A stretch of 64,000 bases of DNA. It comes from Oscillospiraceae bacterium. Lineage in GTDB: Bacteria; Bacillota; Clostridia; Oscillospirales; Acutalibacteraceae. The DNA lies in assembly GCA_910574995.1 (NCBI GenBank), contig CAJTCS010000003.1:124001-188000 (forward strand). The letters run 5' to 3'. The stretch's first letter is position 1. Each line of letters begins with the position of its first letter. The translations under genes were made by a program, and so were the position numbers. The notes under the pieces are model-generated. The model did no database searches. It was given only the letters and a program-made list of their open reading frames with translations, and had not been told where the DNA came from. Positions 60,237 to 64,000 of the stretch are shown in pieces.

Positions 60237-61025
60237 TTGAGAAAGAAATCCTTAATAATTCTGGCAGGTATCGTACTGGTTGGAATTGTAAGTATTTTGG
60301 CCCTGACACAAAATAGGCCAACTGAACGAATAGTCGTTGATAACTTAAACAAGGCAATATCGAATTATACGAATCTGAACATTAAGGAGGATAAGACATA
60401 TTCTCTTAAAGTTTCTGATGTGCAGATGCTGATAACGACATATACACCTGAATATACCCTCTTTGGCGTTTCTACAGATGAATATACTGCGCAGCCCAGT
60501 CAGATCAATGAAACATTGACTGCGGAAAATGAGCAAGATTTTCCGATTTGCGATTATGAATATATACTGCTCTATGACGAAAAAACGGACAAGTTTTATT
60601 GTGTCAGGTTCGAGGCAAAGGACAGGCCAGTAATACCGGATTTTATAGAGGCGAGAGAGTTAAGTGGAGCCGTTTACCAGCTTGAATTGCCAATCGTGGA
60701 GGAAGTAGAGAATATTTTGCTCAAAAAAGATTCCGACCCTGCAATTACGATCAGCAGCAGGGATGATGTAGAAACTATTTTGAGTGCGTTAAAGAATACA
60801 AAGCCCGCCACAGTGAGCGGAAAAATAGGCACGCCCGTTCACGTTGAAACCATTATCAATGTAGACTTTAACAGCAAGGGGGATGTTATCGTCAGATTAT
60901 TTTTATATGTAGATAAAGGAGAATACTTTATTGAACAGACAGGTAACGGAATATATACGATTTCCAAGGAAGATTACGATTCGATAGAAAAATATTTGCC
61001 GATGATTATAGACGAGCAAACCTGA
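60237..61025 (+). CDS. Exported or anchored protein, DUF5301-like
   Basis: A 262-residue protein from TTG 60237. An N-terminal hydrophobic segment, SLIILAGIVLVGIVSILAL, anchors or exports it. The C-terminal part (DPAITISSRDDVETILSALK, VRLFLYVDKGEYFIEQTGNG and IYTISKEDYDSIEKYL) resembles DUF5301, a domain of unknown function that I associate with kinase operons. The gene is AT-rich and follows vanS-like by 92 bp. Confidence 0.65.
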   Translation: MRKKSLIILAGIVLVGIVSILALTQNRPTERIVVDNLNKAISNYTNLNIKEDKTYSLKVSDVQMLITTYTPEYTLFGVSTDEYTAQPSQINETLTAENEQDFPICDYEYILLYDEKTDKFYCVRFEAKDRPVIPDFIEARELSGAVYQLELPIVEEVENILLKKDSDPAITISSRDDVETILSALKNTKPATVSGKIGTPVHVETIINVDFNSKGDVIVRLFLYVDKGEYFIEQTGNGIYTISKEDYDSIEKYLPMIIDEQT

Positions 61026-61037
61026 TAGGTGACGAAT

Positions 61038-61775
61038 ATGAGAAATAAGAAACTGCTGCTATATTTGATTGGTACAGAGGCAATGCTGATCCTCAATATC
61101 GCATTGGCGAACCTCAATCCGACACCAATCCTCTATTTTGTTTTCTATAATTCCCTATATGGGCTGGTATTCAGTTTGTTGGTTCCACTTTACTGTTTGC
61201 GGAAAGAAAAGGAATCCCTTACTTCGGCCGACGTAAAAAGACTAGGAACACGGCAAGTTGCTGTTTTGTTTGCCTTTGTGATATTTTCAGTTGGTGGGCA
61301 GCTGATCCCCAAAATGGCTGCGGGGGAACAGATACTGTGGCATCTGCTGCCGTTGGGAATTGCGCCGCTTATCATGACCACATTTTTTGAGGAGTTCCTA
61401 TTTCGAGGCTTTGTGCAGAGCAGGGCCGAGCAGCAATTTGGCTGCTTGCCCGCAATTTTAATTTCCGGGGCGATGTTTTCCCTGTATCATCTTGGCTATC
61501 CAGGCTTTCGTACTTGGGGAGACTTAACCCTTCTCTTTGTGGTGGGTATTGGATTTGCGGCCGCATACAGACTTTCAGATAATAACCTGATCGTGTCGTA
61601 CTTCGTAAATCTGCCGAACGCTTTTGTTACCTACATACTTAAATATGAGCAATTTCCTGTTATGAGTGTCAGCTCCACCATTGCGGCAGCTATTACACTG
61701 ATACTGATTGGATTTATCATTTTGATGTTCAGAAATACAAATCGAACTATGGGGAGGCAATCTTATGGATTATAG
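61038..61775 (+). CDS. CPBP family intramembrane glutamic endopeptidase (third of three)
   Basis: A 245-residue membrane protein. TTFFEEFLFRGFVQSRAEQQ has Glu118-Glu119; FSLYHLGYPGF and the NLPNAFV region complete the motifs. GTG 61029 is an alternative start; AGGTGA favours ATG 61038. It overlaps the nucleotidyltransferase gene by 11 bp. It shares little with the other two CPBP proteins, so the three are not recent duplicates. Confidence 0.86.
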   Translation: MRNKKLLLYLIGTEAMLILNIALANLNPTPILYFVFYNSLYGLVFSLLVPLYCLRKEKESLTSADVKRLGTRQVAVLFAFVIFSVGGQLIPKMAAGEQILWHLLPLGIAPLIMTTFFEEFLFRGFVQSRAEQQFGCLPAILISGAMFSLYHLGYPGFRTWGDLTLLFVVGIGFAAAYRLSDNNLIVSYFVNLPNAFVTYILKYEQFPVMSVSSTIAAAITLILIGFIILMFRNTNRTMGRQSYGL

Positions 61776-62859
61776 GATGAAAGAAGCTCTGCTTCAGCGC
61801 AATCAGCGCATTATCCAGGCGGTAAAAGCGAAAGCCAACATGGTTTGTCCAGGGGCGGTGGATCTGATTGCGGTAGTCGGATCTTTTGTAAGCGGCGAAT
61901 ACCATGAAAAATCTGACCTGGATTTGCTAATTGTTATCAATCAGGAATCCGGTTGGAAACTATCCAAAACGTTCATACTGGAAGATGTGGGACATGATAT
62001 CTACTGCCAGACCTGGGAGGAGCTTGAGCATACTGCGGAGTACCCTCATCCCCATGTGGCAAAGTTACTGGAGGCGGCTATCGTATACACCGCCAATCAG
62101 GCAGCCAAAGATCGTTATTTTCTCCTTCAGAACAAACTCAAGGAGGTGCTGGCCCGGCCCCTCTGTGTGGAAGATATTGAAAAAGCAGAAGGGTTCTACC
62201 ATTCTGCTTTGAAAGTGCTGGGTAAGCTCTTTTTGGCCGATGCAGACGGGGAATGCGCTTATCTATCCGCCATCCTGCTATATTATATAGAATATGCGGC
62301 GTACCTGGTCAATAAATCTTATGTCCACCGCGGTATCCAGGGCATCCCCGCGGAGATAGAGGCTTTCGATTGTCTCCCGGACGGCTTTGTTGACGCTTAT
62401 CAGAGGTTGATTCTGGCAGAGGGGGCGGCGGACATCCGGCAAGCGGCCAAATTTCTGGTCAGGCTGACCGGCGATTTTTTGGCCGTCCTCAGAGACCGGC
62501 TATGCCCTAAGCCGGAGATTTCCCCGGAAGCCCTGGAAGGCACTTATGAAGAAGCCTTCTCCAACTGGCGCTGGAAGATGCACCGGGCGGCCCAGCTGGG
62601 CAGTCCCTATCTGTCTCTTATGACCGCTGCCAGCTGCCAGAATTATTACGATGAATTTGAGGCACGTTTTCATATTCCTCATTTCGATCTGTTCTCCGGA
62701 TTTTCCGCGAAAGATTTATCCGCATCCGCAGAGATGTTCGACCGTGTTCTTGAGGAATTTGGTCATCTGTATGAAAAAGGAGGGCTAAAAATATGCCGCT
62801 ATCCCACGCTGGAAGAATTTGAACAAGACTATTTAGGGGCACCGCTTGAAACATCATAA
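61765..62859 (+). CDS. Nucleotidyltransferase-domain protein
   Basis: A 364-residue protein with an N-terminal Pol-beta-like nucleotidyltransferase: VVGSFVSGEYHEKSDLDLLI gives the GS(x)SD-type loop with Asp51 and Asp53. An HEPN-like all-helical region of about 200 residues follows (FYHSALKVLGKLFLADADGE, ILLYYIEYAAYLVNKSYVHR). The arrangement recalls aminoglycoside nucleotidyltransferases and MNT-HEPN-type proteins; substrate unknown. GGGGAGGCAATCTT precedes ATG 61765. Confidence 0.78.
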   Translation: MDYRMKEALLQRNQRIIQAVKAKANMVCPGAVDLIAVVGSFVSGEYHEKSDLDLLIVINQESGWKLSKTFILEDVGHDIYCQTWEELEHTAEYPHPHVAKLLEAAIVYTANQAAKDRYFLLQNKLKEVLARPLCVEDIEKAEGFYHSALKVLGKLFLADADGECAYLSAILLYYIEYAAYLVNKSYVHRGIQGIPAEIEAFDCLPDGFVDAYQRLILAEGAADIRQAAKFLVRLTGDFLAVLRDRLCPKPEISPEALEGTYEEAFSNWRWKMHRAAQLGSPYLSLMTAASCQNYYDEFEARFHIPHFDLFSGFSAKDLSASAEMFDRVLEEFGHLYEKGGLKICRYPTLEEFEQDYLGAPLETS

Positions 62860-62926
62860 AGGCGGAAGCGCCCGACGAGTTGAATGGACGGTATCAAAAA
62901 TGTGCCGAACTATGCGAGGTAATACT

Positions 62927-63682
62927 ATGGAGCTTATCAAACTGACCCACGACAACATTGACCAGGAGCACATCTGCTGTGCCATATCCAGCAACAAGGA
63001 TGTGCAGGTCATGTCCAAAAAGGCTTGGCTGGAGGAGCGGATGGACGAGGGGCTTGTCTTCCTGAAGGGCAATGTCCGGGGGAAATGCTTTATTGAGTAT
63101 ATCCCCGCCGAGTACGCTTGGACGTCCATCGAGGCAGAGGACTATATGTATATCGACTGCCTGTGGGTGTCCGGGCAGTTCAAGGGGCATGGGTACTCAA
63201 ACCTCCTGCTGGACTCCTGTATCGAGGACAGCAAGGCGAAGGGAAAAAAAGGGATTGTGATTCTGTCCTCCAAAAAGAAACTGGGCTTTCTCTCCGACCC
63301 CGGATACATGAGACACAAGGGGTTTGTAACGGCGGACACGGCGGAGCCTTACTTTGAACTGCTGTATCTGCCCTTTGATGAGGGTGCGGAGCGGCCTCGT
63401 TTCCGGGATACCGTGCGGGAGCATGGAGCCATGCCCAAGGGATTTGTGCTCTATTACACCAACCAGTGCCCGTTTACGGCAAAGTATGTGCCGGTGCTGG
63501 AGCGCATGGCAAAGGAACGGAACGCCGTTTTCCAGTCTGTCCATATCCAGACCAGAGCGGATGCCCAGAACGCTCCCTCGCCCTTTACCACCTTCTCTCT
63601 ATTCTATGACGGCCAACTGGTGACCCATGAGATCCTGTCGGAGAAGAAATTCGATAAAATTCTGACAGAGAAGGGATTGTAG
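62927..63682 (+). CDS. GNAT acetyltransferase with YoaP-like C-terminal domain
   Basis: A 251-residue two-domain protein. The GNAT part has MYIDCLWVSGQFKGHGYSNL with the acetyl-CoA loop, then KKGIVILSSKKKLGFLSDPG. The C-terminal part starts near residue 170: GFVLYYTNQCPFTAKYVPVL is thioredoxin-like with one Cys, as in YoaP-type proteins. Function is unknown; relatives are linked to peptide or antibiotic loci. GCGAGGTAATACT precedes ATG 62927. The upstream frame to 62846 is not needed. Confidence 0.8.
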   Translation: MELIKLTHDNIDQEHICCAISSNKDVQVMSKKAWLEERMDEGLVFLKGNVRGKCFIEYIPAEYAWTSIEAEDYMYIDCLWVSGQFKGHGYSNLLLDSCIEDSKAKGKKGIVILSSKKKLGFLSDPGYMRHKGFVTADTAEPYFELLYLPFDEGAERPRFRDTVREHGAMPKGFVLYYTNQCPFTAKYVPVLERMAKERNAVFQSVHIQTRADAQNAPSPFTTFSLFYDGQLVTHEILSEKKFDKILTEKGL

Positions 63683-63743
63683 GAAAATCGTTAGAAAATC
63701 CGTAGGGAAAACGCAAAACAAACCCCGACGGCTTTGGTATGAT
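63677..63743 (+). promoter_or_regulatory. Triple 11-bp repeat and promoter before the VanZ-like gene
   Basis: TTGTAGGAAAA, TCGTTAGAAAA and TCCGTAGGGAA lie end to end at 63677-63709 in exact 11-bp phase. TATGAT at 63738-63743 follows without a good -35 box. The series matches that at 57515 and suggests control by the VanR-like regulator. The first repeat overlaps the stop of the preceding gene. Confidence 0.62.
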
Positions 63744-63783
63744 AGAACAAAAACAGCCGGTGTTTGTTTTGGGAGGAACAGCT

Positions 63784-64000
63784 ATGTTTATGATCAGAGA
63801 AATCCTGGGCTATTGTAGTATCAGCGCCGCCTGCCTCTTGGGCATGGCTGTTCTCTATGCGCCCATCTGCTTCCTGCTTCGGAAACGTGTGCCTCCGGCA
63901 AAGCAGCTTACCTGTTTCCTGTTCAGCGCCTGCGTTATCATAGTCCTGGCGGCAACGGTCATTACCGGCGCATCCAACGCAGCCACGGCAGACCGTTCCC
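63784..64000 (+). CDS. VanZ-like membrane protein, N-terminal part
   Basis: The first 72 residues of a protein cut by the window end. Two hydrophobic segments (SISAACLLGMAVLYAPICFL and LFSACVIIVLAATVITGAS) are separated by the basic RKRVPPAKQ loop. Size and pattern fit the VanZ family, small membrane proteins linked to glycopeptide or lipoglycopeptide tolerance. GGGAGGAACAGCT precedes the ATG. The call is tentative because most of the protein is missing. Confidence 0.55.
   Translation, partial: MFMIREILGYCSISAACLLGMAVLYAPICFLLRKRVPPAKQLTCFLFSACVIIVLAATVITGASNAATADRS

Overview
The window reads as chromosome of a GC-rich, Gram-positive, endospore-forming gut anaerobe of the class Clostridia, most likely Oscillospiraceae/Ruminococcaceae-like. 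This is inferred from the gene set: spoIIR, a CIRCE-controlled hrcA-grpE-dnaK operon, a glgB-glgC-glgD-glgA operon with a separate GlgD, meso-diaminopimelate dehydrogenase, AddAB rather than RecBCD, and an ECF-type vitamin transporter beside coaX. The first 36 kb is dense, GC-rich core genome. From about 36.2 kb, just after two tandem tRNA-Ser genes, base composition becomes mixed and the content becomes mobile or accessory.

Core part (1-36 kb). In order: end of a transglutaminase-like protein; a proline-rich lipoprotein; an MBOAT plus DHHW/AlgJ-like pair for O-acetylation of an exported polymer; trmO; the glycogen operon glgBCDA; a GNAT acetyltransferase; addB-addA for double-strand-break repair; a GH2 beta-mannosidase; convergent ddh; a tandem-Nudix protein; coaX with a probable pantothenate ECF S component; a degenerate asparagine-synthetase-like protein; a putative metal efflux permease; spoIIR; hrcA-grpE-dnaK; a pentapeptide-repeat protein; maf; galE; and a small CmpB-like membrane protein. 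Many intrinsic terminators and sigma-A promoters can be read directly. Two copies of a roughly 110-bp three-hairpin repeat (25.7 kb and 35.4 kb, opposite orientation) look like an IS630-type MITE.

Mobile part (36.3-46.7 kb). This is the accessory and defence-evasion arm of an integrative conjugative element: an ArdA-like antirestriction protein, DUF4314 and other element proteins, orphan cytosine-C5 and adenine-N6 DNA methyltransferases, an AbrB-like regulator, a proline-rich lipoprotein and a thioester/SpaA-type surface adhesin. No integrase, relaxase or type IV secretion gene is in the window. Several genes are damaged: a 1-nt frameshift near 38,005, an in-frame amber codon at 40,767, and an adhesin that stops without a wall anchor at 46,712.

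Signalling part (46.7-64 kb). A LytTR response regulator and a GHKL kinase (AgrA/AgrC type) head a run of genes: a small protein, a CPBP protease, a GNAT enzyme, a small membrane protein and an ABC transporter. A deletion scar follows, in which an OmpR-type regulator is joined to permease tails. Next come a two-gene coiled-coil cassette, a ferredoxin-type aldo/keto reductase, an ABC-2 permease behind a 35-codon mini-ORF, a second CPBP protease, a VanR/VanS-like pair, a DUF5301-like protein, a third CPBP protease, a nucleotidyltransferase, a GNAT-YoaP fusion and the start of a VanZ-like gene. Two pairs of 13-bp direct repeats, each at 21-bp period and each starting exactly 41 bp before a -35 box, lie in front of the LytTR regulator and in front of the coiled-coil cassette. 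They suggest one regulon. Triple 11-bp repeats precede the CPBP-VanRS operon and the VanZ-like gene and suggest a second. The arrangement resembles class II bacteriocin or peptide-sensing loci (LytTR regulator, GHKL kinase, CPBP immunity protease, ABC exporter), but no recognisable peptide precursor is seen. The coiled-coil pair at 54.2-55.2 kb is the best candidate for something undescribed.
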